A stretch of DNA of 64,000 bases from NCBI GenBank assembly GCA_030686995.1, contig CM060692.1, positions 9,529,465 to 9,593,464 on the forward strand. Reading direction: 5' to 3'. Below are positions 12,625-25,190 of this stretch, in pieces (within the stretch, counting starts at the first letter, position 1; each line of letters begins with the position of its first letter). The position numbers and the translations under genes are program-made. The notes under the pieces were generated by a model, which saw nothing but the letters and a program-made list of their open reading frames with translations, did not search any database and was not told where the DNA came from. Source of the stretch: Artemisia argyi. Its lineage: Eukaryota; Streptophyta; Magnoliopsida; Asterales; Asteraceae.

Positions 12625-13932
12625 ATGGAGAACGCGAATCCACCAAGTCCGACACTAGAGTCTTACCAGAAAAAGTATAATTACACCAGTTTGGAAATAT
12701 CAAGATGGAGGAATGAAATGAGGAGGACAGGATCTTATATTGATTTTATTAAGTACCTTGAGAAAAGAGGCCAGGTGCATAAGACTTTTAAAGAATTCAC
12801 ATTAGGAGCTCCATCAACCCCTTAAAATGCCTCACTTAGTGAAACTTATGCACCATATGAGCCTTCACCTAGGATAGTTTCGTATGAGCCACCTAGCTGC
12901 ATGTCATGGTTAGGCACTACCATAATACAGGATGAACACATAGGTGACCTTGATGTGATGGAGGATTTAGCCGAACATAATCACATTGATCAAAAAGACC
13001 TAGGTTTTATGATCGATGATGATGAATCTCAAGAAACACATGATGAATCTTTTGGGCAATTTGAATATAGCAGTCAGAATATTGAGGATGATCCTTATGA
13101 TTCGGATATAGAAGTTAAGATACCTAGAGAAGCACTTAAGATACTTGGGAAAATGTTAGGGTTAGATTATAAGGAAACACATGTTGAGGATATAGGTGAT
13201 CTTGACACAAGGAATGATGAAGTAAATAACATAAGCTCACTAAGTACCCCACAAGTCCTACCATCATTTGAGGCATACACACCACCCGTGACTTACCCGA
13301 AAGAAGTAGAAGAGACTATAGGAACCCAAATAGAGGTAGAACCTTTGAACCAAACACAACTAGAGGATATAGGTTTGAATACTTATAAAGATAACCTTAC
13401 TCTTAGTTCTAGGAAAGTTTCTAGTTTTGATGAACCGGAGCCTCAACCAAAACCGTTACTTAATTTTCCATCCTTGGATGAAAATTTAGGAATTGAAATA
13501 GGTTCCGATCCACCCATCAAACTATATAGTTCGGGTAGTCTTAGGACAAAAGTAGTGGACTCTAAGCCTTGTAGAGAGGAAGCCAATATAGGAGTGAAAA
13601 ATGACCTTACATGCTTACATCACCCATTTATGATTGATCACAAGAAACATTATGGGTTTAAACCGGGTTTATTAGGTCAAGATGGATCCCCAACTAGTAG
13701 TCTCTTGAAGTTAATTGAAAATGATCCCTTTATAGGAGAAAATCTTAATCCACCCATTAACCCGATTGAATTAGGTAAGGTTATGATGATAGGAGCTCAC
13801 CCCTTTGAGCATATAATTCATCCACCACTCTTTCCTCATGAGGCATATTTCCACCATAAGGGTGTGTATCGCTACTTCCACCCACACTTAATTCAAAGTG
13901 TACGGAAAACCTCCCCTATTTCCGTTAAATAA
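12625..13932 (+). pseudogene. E2a ORF, gag-tail type, one internal stop
   Basis: It starts with the same MENANPP as E1 but continues with a different N-terminal segment (SLEISRWRNEMRRTG). A TAA follows at 12823. The same frame is open from 12826 and continues to the TAA at 13930. The long second part (343 codons from the ATG at 12901) is acidic, with DDDESQETHDESFGQ early on. It then shares the STPQVLPSFEAYTPPVTY tail and the HHPFMIDHKKHYGFKPGLLG segment with E1. The gag core seen in E1 is absent. I know of no biochemical role for this tail. It recurs in Athila-like elements of Asteraceae as far as I remember. The second copy (23883-25190) differs from it by one residue over 343. Confidence 0.75.
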
Positions 13933-16423
13933 GGGTAGAGTCAGGCTCGGGACTCGAACAAAAACAAGCGCTTATTGGGAGGCAACCCAAGCTTTATTTA
14001 TTTATTTGTTTGTTTGTTTGTTTATTTGATATTATTTGTTTCCGTATGCATGTTTTATTTTTGTTGCTTGTGGCTCATGTTTCAAGGTAAATTGTGAAAA
14101 TACTTTATTTTGCTTTTAACTTCGTCTTAATTGCATATAAAGGTATTTTGCAAAAGATAAGTGTAAGGGAGATCCAAATTTGTTTATAAGAACGAAATTG
14201 AGCATGAACCACAACAATATTAAATGGATATGTGTATTAGTATTCGTTAGAGTCAAATGCTTGTATCGAGTCATAATGATGTTTTGCAGGATTTTCCAAG
14301 AAGTAGGACACAAGTTTTTCCAAAAATTTTCCGGAAACATAACATAAGAATTTCTGTAGGTCACTTCTGACGGCGTCATGAGCTTGCTCTTGACGGCGTC
14401 ACGTGTAAAAATCTGGAAATTTTACCAGTTTTGTTTTTCTAACGGAGTTTTAAAATTTTTGTTGAATTATTAAGTTTTATAATCTCCAGGAAATCTGCAA
14501 ACTTCATTCCACAAGCATTATATCTTATTTTGTTTTCTAGGATTTAGTAACTTATGTAGATTGCCGCCGATTTTATGCGAGGTTGCTTTGTCTGTTTTCT
14601 CAGGATTTACAGGTTATGTATGACAAGAAGATGAATTATTATTCTGGAAGGGAAGCTTTGATTGTTCATTTTCTTGGAGGAAGATCTAACCTGACCACCT
14701 TATTATCCATACCAAGCGAATCAGGGGAGTATTTGATTTCATTTGTTTTACTTATTTCACTTTTACATTCTTTACTTGAACAATTGGGGACAATGTTCAT
14801 CCTAAGTGTAAGGGGAGGGTAAAATGATGATACCTTAGAAATACACTTTCGCTTGAGTTTGTTTGTTTGATAGTAGATGTGTAATAAAACCATGAGAAAT
14901 ACTTGTTAGTGCAATTTTAGCGCCAAATTTAAAATTTTTTACAACATTTAGGAGTGAAACTTTATCCATAGCATGCGTCTCATGGATAGGAGATTGTATG
15001 ACTAGCACATAACCGTAATTTCAGAAAAATTTTCCACCCAAAAATGTGAGGTTCGCCTTTAGATTTGAAAGGAAAAGCATTTACTATTAGTGCTTATGAG
15101 TGTACCGGTAGCATTTAGATTCTAGAACTTGTGTTAGTAATGCATCCCGAGACAGCTAGTGAGACTACATTCGTGTAGTAGGATTTACTACATGATAAGA
15201 GGCATTAGGATTACCCTTGTGTTAAACCCGTATCATGATTACCTGACCATTTAAATCATATTACTTGGCTAGTTAAGTCAACTAATTTTTCCCACACCCT
15301 TAGCATTGTACTCATTTTTAGTACACGAAACCCCTAGTACACCCCTCCGAGCCTATCTTTTCGTTTCTAACTTTAAGCATTTTGCTTAAAGGAAGAATTT
15401 GTTACACCCCACTTAAATGTACACCCAAATCGCCTTAGCCTTCCATGTATGCACAAATCTTTAGTGCATTATTGTTATTTGTTAAACCCTAAGTTAATTA
15501 TCTAATTGATTACATGGTTGCTAAGTCGAGTCGTATCCTTGTACATATTGTTTTGGGACGATTGGGACTCATGGGTAAAGTACTTATTTTATGGAGTAAT
15601 GGGGAAGAACATCATATATTACCCCCGTATGTGCGTTAATCTTAAAAGTACTCCAAGTGTTTTGATTATCTTAATTCGAGTCATTAGATTAGTTTATTGT
15701 AAAGTATGTAAAGATTCAAGTGTAAGGGGAATGTTCATTCCCTATAATGTATTATTTTGGATGGTAGGGTAAGAGTGTATGAAAAAAATAAAAAAAAATG
15801 AAAAAAAAAAGAAAAGAAAATCGAAAAAATTAAGAAAAAGAAAAAAAAAATAGAAAAAGAAAAGAGAAAAAATATACGGACTACCATCCATTTTCATTCT
15901 ATGTTCATTTTATGTTCTTGTTATTTTTCATTTATTAGCTTAAGTCGAGTCTAGTCTTGGCTTAGCAACGCCATATTGTACAGGTAATTAACCAAGATTG
16001 TTAACTCGCCACCAGTAAAGACTGCCTAAATTCAACAAAACCGTGTATTTCATATCCCTACACCTAACGTTACAACCCTTTAAAAGACCTCTTTGATAGT
16101 TTATCCTAGGTGCTTACGCCATGTGGTGGAGGTTTGATCCTTTCCCAAGCCTATGGTAATCTATTTTGCTATGACAGGTAGTGAGAGATATCTTCCGTTT
16201 CCATATTGTAATTTATACTTTATTACACCCGAGATATGTGAGTATCTAAACACTATTTGTGAGGTGCTAGTATATGACCTCCGTGCTTGTCTTTGGTCTT
16301 TAGTGGAACGATTATTTGTTGTAATTACTTTTATATTAGTGTTAAATGACCCCTAACTTGTATTTTTATTAGAAAAAAAGCGCATTTTCTTGAGGACAAG
16401 CAAATCTCAAGTGTATGGGTATA
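13933..16423 (+). other. E2a 3' interior, non-coding
   Basis: There is no conserved protein domain. It includes two TGACGGCGTCA copies (14368 and 14391), the second overlapping a CACGTG (14400). A purine-run motif after ATTGGGGACAATGTTCAT lies near 14788, and similar runs (AAGTGTAAGGGGA) near 15718. A homopurine tract of about 95 bases lies at 15779-15872. GAGGACAAGCAAATCTCAA stands just before the LTR. Short ORFs here (for example 16153-16356) have no recognisable product. Confidence 0.7.
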
Positions 16424-17833
16424 TGATGAGGCGAAAAATGATCCGTCTTTAGGGGGTCATTTAAGCCCGGAATTGAATTTATTTGATCAAATATTGCCCT
16501 AAATTGTTCCTTTTGTGATTTTAGGTACTTTGGGAGTGAAATCTGGAAAAGGAAGCAATTCAGACGTTTTTGGAGCATAAAAGTGAAGAAAACGCCAAAG
16601 ACTTAATTTTCCATGCTGGGAACAGTGTGTGACGGCGTCAAGAGTACTTTCCTGACGGCGTCAAGAGTAAATACCATGACGACCCAGTACAGAAATGAAG
16701 GCGTCACAAGTAGAGCGTCAAGAGTTAAAAGTGTGACGGCCTGCAAAAATGGACAACATGACGGCGTCAGATGTAGATCAAGGCAGTCCGAGGTTTATTT
16801 TGGCGGCGAGATGACGGCGTCACCCGTTTGTTCTTGACGCCGTCAGCCTCTAATATCTATATATAGTTTTCTAATTTTCATTCATTAGAGAGGAACAAGT
16901 TTGGAGAAACCCTAAGGCCGAACCATATACGAATTTTACAGCTTTTCAAGGGTTTTCAACCCTTGAATCCTTACATGTGTTATTAAGATAAGTCTTTTCT
17001 TACTTCAATCAATATGTCTATGTGTTGGTTGTCTATATCTTGTGCTTGTCTTGATTTCAACATGCTAGGCTAGATTTATCTTGTGTTTGCTTAGATCTAA
17101 TGAAACCTAGATGTTGATTATGTGTTGATTACTTGTTTATGGTTGTATTGGATGAATGATTTCAATGTTAGGCTTAAGAAAACTGGCAGATCTCCAAATG
17201 GTAACATGCTTGAACGTCTTAGGAAACATGAACCGATGTTTACTAGGTTTTATTGGTTGTATTTAATGCATGAGTAAATTCAAATGATCCCATGTTAGGA
17301 GCTTCTTGCAGGCTCGACATAGGAGTGAAGTAGGCACTCATAGGATTGGGGAAGTAAGTACGCCACCCCATGAATGGTATTAAGGAATACAATCCGTCAT
17401 CCACGCAACTATAACAAGTAATTAACGTGTAAAAGATATCTAGGGAGTAGTGAAATCTAAGTAAACACATTTCTCCCACTTATTGCTCACAACCTTAGTT
17501 TAATATAGTTTATTTTCATTTTTTAATATTTTATTTTGATTGCATCTTAGTATCGGGTTAGTTGACTAGCAACTAATTCCGCCCTATATCCTTCAAAACC
17601 GAGATTTTAACTTGCTTTCTCAAAAATGTAAAAATACAAAAAGAATCATCTCTCATCTCTAGAACTAGTATTTAGGTTTTCTAATCCTAGCGACACTATT
17701 CCTAGCTGAACAATCAATCCCCCGGTACTTGTCACTTTACTATACTACAATGATCAGGTACACTGCCTGGTGGGGGTTGTAAGCTTCTCAAGATCCCTTG
17801 AGAGGTAAAGCCTGGTGCGATCCCTACGTATCA
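16424..17833 (+). repeat. E2a 3' LTR, full length
   Basis: 1410 bp. Perfect TGACGGCGTCA boxes start at 16630, 16653, 16759 and 16812, with near copies between. CTATATATAG lies at about 16857. Confidence 0.92.
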
Positions 17834-17838
17834 ATCCC

Positions 17839-18042
17839 TTTCTAGGAGAAAATCTTAATCCACCCATTAACCCGATTGAATTAGGTAAGCTTATGATGAT
17901 AGGAGCACAGCCCTTTGAACATATAATTATTCCACCACACTTTCCTCATAAGGCATATTTCCACCCTAAGGGTGTGTATCGCTACTTCCACCCGCACTTA
18001 AACCTAAGTGTAGGGAAAACCTCCCCTATTTCCGTTAAATAA
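17839..18042 (+). pseudogene. E1a gag-derived ORF, 3' part after E2
   Basis: It continues the E1 frame from 11820: FLGENLNPPINPIELGK to KTSPISVK and stop. It aligns residue by residue with the end of the uninterrupted E2 ORF. This shows the two pieces were one reading frame before E2 inserted. Confidence 0.88.
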
Positions 18043-20497
18043 GGGTAGAGTCAGGCTCGTAACTCGAACAAAAACAAGCGCTTCTTGGGAGGCAACCCAT
18101 GCTTTGTGTGATTTTTATTTTTGTTTGTTTGTTATTTGCTTCCGTATGCATGCTTTATTTTTATTGTTGGTAGATCATGTTTCTAAACTAAAATAGTGAA
18201 AATACTTTACTTTGTTGTTTGGCCTAGTCTTAACTTCACCTAAAGGTATTTTTGCAAAAGATAAGTGTAAGGGGAAACCCCAAATATGTTTTTAAGAAAC
18301 AAAACCGATCATGATTCTCCACAATATTAAGTGAATATGTATATTCATATTTGTTAGAATCAAATGCTTGTATCGAGTCATAGTGATGTTTTGCAGGTTT
18401 TTCCAGGAAGTAGGACGAAGTTTTTCCTGAAATTTTCCGGAAACTTAACATAAGAATTTCTGCAGGTCACTTCTGACGGCGTCACGAGTTTACTCTTGAT
18501 GGCGTCACGTGTAAAAATCTGGAAATTTTACCGGTTTAGTTTTTCTAACGGAGTCTTAAAGTTTTTGTTGAATTATTAGTTTTATAATCTCCAGGAAATC
18601 TGCAAACATCATTCCACAAGCATTATATCTTATTTTGTTTTCTAGGATTTATTAGTATATGTAGATTTCCGCCGATTTTATGCGAGGTTGCCTTGTCTGT
18701 TTACTCAGGATTTACTGGTAATGTATGACAAGAAGACGATTATTATTCTGGAAGGGAAGCTTTGATTGTTTATTTTCTTGGAGGAAGATTTAACCTGGCC
18801 ACCCTATTATCCATACCGAGCGAATCAGGGGAGTATTTGATTTCATTTGTTTTACTTATTTCACTTTTACATTCTTTACTTGAACATTGGGGACAACGTT
18901 CATCCTAAGTGTAAGGGGAGGGTAAAATGATGATACCTTACAAATACACTTTCGCTTGAGTTTGTTTGTTTGATGGTAGATGTGTAATAAAACTATGAGA
19001 AATACTTATTAGTGTAATTTTAGAGCCAAATTTAAAAATTTTTACAACATTTAGGAGTGAAACTTTAGCCATAGCAAGCGTCTCATGGATAGGAGATTGT
19101 ATGACTAGCACAAAACCGTACTATTCAGAAAAATTTTCCACCCAAATATGTGAGGTTCGCCTTTAGATTTGATAGGAAAAGAATTTACTATTAGTGCTTA
19201 TGAGTGTACCGGTAGCATTTAGATTCTAGAACTTGCGTTAGTGATGCATCCCGAGACCGCTAGTGAGACTACATTCATGTAGTAGGATTTACTACATGAT
19301 AAGAGGCATTAGGATGACCCTTGTGTTAAACCCATATTATAATTACTTGACCATTTCAGTCATATTACTTGGCTAGTTAAGTCAATTAATTTTTCCGACA
19401 CCATTAGCATTGTACTCATTTTTAGTACACGAAACCCCTAGTACACCCCTCTGAGCCTATCTTTTCGTTTCTAAATTTTACTTAAAGGAAGAATTTGTTA
19501 CACCCAACTTAAATGTACAACCAAATCGCTTAGCCTTCCGTGTATGCACTCATCTTTAGTGCATTATTGTTATTTGTTAAACCCTAAGTTAATTATCTAA
19601 TTGATTACATGGTTGCTAAGTCGAGTCATATCTTTGTACATATTGTTTTGGGACGATTGGGACTCATGGGTAAATTACTTATTTTATGAGTAATGCGGAA
19701 GAACATCATTTATTACCCCCATATGTACGTTTATCTTAAAAGTACTCCAAGTATTTTGATTTTCGTAATTCGAGTCATTAGATGAGTTTATTGTAAAGTA
19801 TGTAAAAATTCAAGTGTAAGGGGAATGTTCATTCCCTATGATGTATTATTTTGGATGGTAGGGTAAGAGTGTATGAAAAAAAAAAAAAAAAATCGTAAAA
19901 ACAAGAAAAAGAAAAGAAAAAAATAGAAAAAGAAAAAGAGAAAAAACATACGGACTACCATCCTTTTTCATTCTATGTTCATTTTATATTTTTGTTATTT
20001 TTCATTTATTAGCTTAAGTCGAGTCTAGTCTTGGCTTAGCAACGCCGTATTGTACATGTAATTAACCAAGATTGTTAACTCGCCACCAGTAAAGACTGCC
20101 TATATCCAACAAAACCGTGTATTTCATATCCCTACACCTAACGTTACAACCCTTTAAAAGACCTCTTTGATAGTTTATCCTAGGTGCTTACGCCATGTGG
20201 TGGAGGTTTGATCCTTTCCCAAGCCTATGGTAATCTATTTTGCTATGACAGGTAATGAGAGATGTTTTCCATTTCCATATTGTAATTTATACTTTATTAC
20301 ACCCGAGAGATGTGAGTATCTAAACACTATTTGTGAGGTGCTAGTGTATGACCTCCGTGCTTGTCTTTGGTCTTTAGTGGAACGATTGTTTGTTGTAATT
20401 ACTTTTATATTAGTGTTAAATGACCCCTAACTTGTATTTTGACTAGAATAAAAGTGCATTTTCTTGAGGACAAGCAAATCTCAAATGTAAGGGTATA
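18043..20497 (+). other. E1a 3' interior, non-coding
   Basis: It is homologous to 13933-16423. It has one perfect TGACGGCGTCA (18474) and a mutated partner ending in CACGTG, the purine-run motifs, an A-rich tract (19875-19946), and GAGGACAAGCAAATCTCAA before LTR2. There is no credible coding sequence. Confidence 0.7.
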
Positions 20498-21917
20498 TGA
20501 TGAGGCGAAAAATGAACCACTTTTAGGGGGTCATTTAAGCCCGGAATTGAATTTATTTAATCAAATATTACCCTAAATCGTTCCTTTTGTGATTTTAGGT
20601 ACTTTGGGAGTGAATTCTGGAAAAGGAAGCAATTCGGACATTTTTTGAGCATAAAAGTGAAGAAAACGCCAAAGACTTAATTTTCCATGCTGAGAACAGT
20701 ACCTGATGGCGTCAAGAGGAAAATCATGACGGCGTCAAGAGTAAAAGTGGTGACAACCCAGTGAAAACCTGACAGCGTCAAAACAAGGGCGTCAAGAGTA
20801 TTTTTGGTGACAGCCTGCATAAGGAGAATACATGACGGCGTCAGACCCAGATCTAGGCAGTCCAAGGAACTATTTGGCGGCGAGATGACAGCGTCAGACA
20901 TTTGTTCTTGACACCGTCACCTTCTAAACTCTATATATAGTTTTCTAATTTTTCATTCATTAGAGAAGAACTTGTGTGGAGAAACTAGGGCCAAACTTTG
21001 TAAACCCTAGCTCATATTTTACAGTACTTTCAAGGGTTTTCACCCCTTGAATCCTTTCATGTGCTATTGAGATAAGTCTTCTCTTAATTCAATCAATATG
21101 TCTATGTGTTGGTTGATTATATCTTTTACTTGTCTTGATTTCAACATGCTAGGCTAGATCTATCTTGTGTTTGCTTGGATCTAATAAAACCTAGATGTTA
21201 ATTATGTGTTGATTACTTGTTTATGGTTGTATTGGATGAATGATTTCAATGTTAGGCTTAAGAAAACTGGCAGATCTCCATTGTGTAACATGCTTGAACG
21301 TCTTAGGAAACATGAACCGATGTGTACTAGGTTTTATTGGTTGTATTTAATGCGTGAGTAAATTCTAATGATCCCATGTTAGGAGCTTCTTAGCCGGCTC
21401 GACATAGGAGTGAAGTAGGCGCTCATAGGATTGGGGAAGTAAGTACGCCACCCCATGAATGGTATTAAGGAATACAATCCGTCATCCACGCAACTATAAC
21501 AAGTAATTAATGTGTAAAAGATATCTAGGGAGTAGTGAAATCTAAGTAAACACATTTCTCACACATATTGCTCACAACCTTAGTTTAATATAGTTTATTT
21601 TCATTTTTAGTATTTTATTTTGATTGCATCTTAGTATTGGGTTAGTTGACTAGCAACTAATTTCTCCCAACTCCTTCCAAACCGAGATTTTTACTTGCTT
21701 TCATAAAAATTATAAAAATACAAAAAGAATCATCCCTCATCTCTAGACCTAGTCTTTAGGTTTTCTAATCCTAGCGACACTATTCCTAGCTGAACGATCA
21801 ATCCCCCGGTACTTGTCATTATACTATACTACATTGATCAGGTACACTGCCTGGTGGGGGTTGTAAGCTTCTCGAGATCCCTCGAGAGGTAAAGCCTGGT
21901 GCAATCCCTACACATCA
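20498..21917 (+). repeat. E1 LTR2, shared middle LTR, apparently recombinant
   Basis: 1420 bp. Its first half shares derived variants with LTR3. Its second half lacks the LTR3-specific variants and matches LTR1 at those sites. See the findings for the breakpoint. Several of its TGACGGCGTCA boxes are mutated (TGATGGCGTCA, TGACAGCGTCA). Confidence 0.9.
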
Positions 21918-22101
21918 GGTTTTTGGCGCCGCAGCCTGGGGAATAGTTATTGTCTAGGTTAGAATCTCTTTTTATTAGGTCTACTTGCTAGATTCCTTTC
22001 TAGTAAGATTTTATTTTTATTTTTTAGGTTCTCTTTAGTCTATCTTTTCTTTGTGTCTTTTTTTTGTAAAAACCTTTCCATTGACTATTCCATTAGCCAT
22101 T

Positions 22102-23076
22102 ATGGAGAACGCGAATCCACCATACTACCAACCATGAAATTCACCCACTCCAAATGACATCTTGATGTTTAAACAACATGAGGATGAACCTATCTATGAT
22201 GCATGGGCTCGTTTTAAATATTTACTCCGAAAAGTCCCTCATCATAATTTCGATCTGTGGTCCCAAATTGAAATATTTTACCATCGTGTCGACCACTATA
22301 CCAAAATGGACATTGACCACACCGCAGATGGGGACCTTTGGGGATTAAGTGTTAATGAAGCACGGGAAACAATAGAGGATTCTGTCATACTTGCCAAAAA
22401 AATGGACAACCCAACAATCGTTGTTACGGATCAATTGATAGCAAGTTTAAGGGAACAAGCAAGAAGACTGTTTGGGGATAAACGTATAGATGAGATAACT
22501 GGGTGCACGGGGTGGTTTGATTTCACCACAATACAAGCTGAGCACATTGGTAATCTTAATAAGATGGGGGATAGAGTTGAAAATTTAAGCCCACCAAGTA
22601 CCCCACAAGTCCTACCATCATTTGAAGCATACACACCGCCCGTGACTTATTCGGTTGATGTAGATGAGACTTTAGGAGTCCTAATAGAGGTAGAACCCTT
22701 GTACCAAACACCACTAGAGGATATAGGTTTGAATACTTGTAGTGATAACCTTACTCTTAGTTCTAGGGAATTACCTAGTGTTGATGAACCGGAACCTCAA
22801 TCTTCACACAACTTTCCATCCTTAGATATACATCTAGGAGACAAAAGAGGAGCCGACCCACCCATCAACCCATGTAGTCCGGGTAGTCTTACGATAAAGG
22901 TAGTGGACTCTAAGCCTTGTAGAGAGGAGGCCAATATAGGAGTGGAAAATGACCTTACATGCTTACATCACCCATTTATGATTGATCACAAGAAACATTA
23001 TGGGTTTAAACCGGGTTTATTAGGTCAAGATGGATCCCCAACTAGTAATCTCTTGAAGTTGATTGAAAATGATCCC
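22102..23076 (+). pseudogene. E1b gag-derived ORF, 5' part
   Basis: This is the second copy of the 10846-11820 frame. It has the same early TGA after MENANPPYYQP and reopens at the ATG of MFKQHEDEP (22165). The gag core is the same, with a few substitutions (AHFKYLLQ to ARFKYLLR, HAADGD to HTADGD). It is interrupted by E2b at 23076. Confidence 0.85.
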
Positions 23077-23697
23077 TGATGAGGCGAAAAATGATTCGTT
23101 TTTAGGGGGTCATTTAAGCCTGGAATTGAATTTATTTGATCAAATATTGCCCTAAATTGTTCCTTTTGTGATTTTAGGTACTTTGGGAGTGAAATCTCGA
23201 AAAGGAAGTAATTCGGACGTTTTTGGAGCATAAAAGTGAAGAAAACGCCAAACACTTAATTTTCCATGCAGGGAACAGTGTGTGACGGCGTTAAGAGTAC
23301 TTTCCTGACGGCGTCAAGAGTAAATACCATGACGACCCAGTACAGAAATGAAGGCGTCACAAGTAGAGCATCAAGAGTTAAAAGTGTGACGGCCTGCAAA
23401 AATGGACAACATGACGGCGTCAGATGTAGATCAAGGCAGTCCGAGGATTATTTTGGCGGCGGGATGACGGCGTCACCCATTTCTCAAAAATGTAAAAATA
23501 CAAAAAGAATCATCTCTCATCTCTAGAACTAGTATTTAGGTTTTCTAATCCTAGCGACACTATTCCTAGCTGAACGATCAATCCCCCGGTACTTGTCACT
23601 ATACTATACTACAACGATCAGGTACACTGCCTGGTGGGGGTTGTAAGCTTCTCAAGATCCCTTGAGAGGTAAAGCCTGGTACGATCCCTACGTATCA
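23077..23697 (+). repeat. E2b 5' LTR, same internal deletion
   Basis: 621 bp. The deletion junction is identical to that in 11821-12441, so the deletion came before the duplication. Confidence 0.9.
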
Positions 23698-23882
23698 AGT
23701 TTTTGGTGCCGCAGCCCGGGGAATAGTTATTGTCTAGGTTAGAATCTCTTTTTATTAGGTCTACTTGCTAGATTCCTTTCTAGTAAGATTTTTTTTTTTT
23801 TATTTTTAGGTTCTCTTTAGTCTAACTTTTTCTTCGTGCCTTTGTTAGTAAATTAAATTCATTGACTATTCCGTTTGCCATT

Positions 23883-25190
23883 ATGGAGAACGCGAATCCA
23901 CCAAGTCCGACACTAGAGTCTTACTAGAAAAAGTATAATTACACCAGTTTGGAAATATCAAGATGGAGGAATGAAATGAGGAGGATAGGATCTTATATTG
24001 ATTTTATTAAGTACCTTGAGAAAAGAGGCCAGGTGCATAAGACTTTTAAAGAATTCACATTAGGAGCTCCATCAACCCCTTAAAATGCCTCACTTAGTGA
24101 AACTTATGCACCATATGAGCCTTCACCTAGGATAGTTTCGTATGAGCCACCTAGCTGCATGTCATGGTTAGGCACTACCATAATACAGGATGAACACATA
24201 GGTGACCTTGATGTGATGGAGGATTTAGCCGAACATAATCACATTGATCAAAAAGACCTAGGTTTTATGATCGATGATGATGAATCTCAAGAAACACATG
24301 ATGAATCTTTTGGGCAATTTGAATATAGCAGTCAGAATATTGAGGATGATCCTTATGATTCGGATATAGAAGTTAAGATACCTAGAGAAGCACTTAAGAT
24401 ACTTGGGAAAATGTTAGGGTTAGATTATAAGGAAACACATGTTGAGGATATAGGTGATCTTGACACAAGGAATGATGAAGTAAATAACATAAGCTCACTA
24501 AGTACCCCACAAGTCCTACCATCATTTGAGGCATACACACCACCCGTGACTTACCCGAAAGAAGTAGAAGAGACTATAGGAACCCAAATAGAGGTAGAAC
24601 CTTTGAACCAAACACAACTAGAGGATATAGGTTTGAATACTTATAAAGATAACCTTACTCTTAGTTCTAGGAAAGTTTCTAGTTTTGATGAACCGGAGCC
24701 TCAACCAAAACCGTTACTTAATTTTCCATCCTTGGATGAAAATTTAGGAATTGAAATAGGTTCCGATCCACCCATCAAACTATATAGTTCGGGTAGTCTT
24801 AGGACAAAAGTAGTGGACTCTAAGCCTTGTAGAGAGGAAGCCAATATAGGAGTGGAAAATGACCTTACATGCTTACATCACCCATTTATGATTGATCACA
24901 AGAAACATTATGGGTTTAAACCGGGTTTATTAGGTCAAGATGGATCCCCAACTAGTAGTCTCTTGAAGTTGATTGAAAATGATCCCTTTATAGGAGAAAA
25001 TCTTAATCCACCCATTAACCCGATTGAATTAGGTAAGGTTATGATGATAGGAGCTCACCCCTTTGAGCATATAATTCATCCACCACTCTTTCCTCATGAG
25101 GCATATTTCCACCATAAGGGTGTGTATCGCTACTTCCACCCACACTTAATTCAAAGTGTACGGAAAACCTCCCCTATTTCCGTTAAATAA
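23883..25190 (+). pseudogene. E2b ORF, two stops in the N-terminal part
   Basis: It is the copy of 12625-13932. It has an additional TAG at 23925 in place of the CAG at 12667, plus the shared TAA. The 343-codon second part (24159-25190) is intact and differs from the first copy by one residue (Glu for Lys in GVENDL). Confidence 0.75.

Larger units (their letters stand above)
11821..17833 (+). mobile_element. E2a: related non-autonomous element nested in E1a
   Basis: The ends are TGATGAGGCG (11821) and CTACGTATCA (17833). The target duplication ATCCC (11816-11820, 17834-17838) is perfect. The primer site TGGTGCCGCAGCCCGGGGA is a variant of the one in E1. The interior (12442-16423) has a split ORF but no pol and no gag core. 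Its LTRs are close relatives of the E1 LTRs, so an element inserted into a member of its own superfamily. Confidence 0.92.

Noticed and set aside
14583..14822. 79-codon ORF in the E2 3' interior
   Set aside because: It is not maintained in the homologous E1 interior, and it overlaps the purine-run region typical of non-coding Athila-like DNA.
16153..16356. 67-codon ORF present at 16153, 20227, 27406 and 31483 as a conserved small protein
   Set aside because: All four copies belong to the closely related E1/E2 interiors, so conservation is expected from shared descent. The translation is not recognisable and has no start context.
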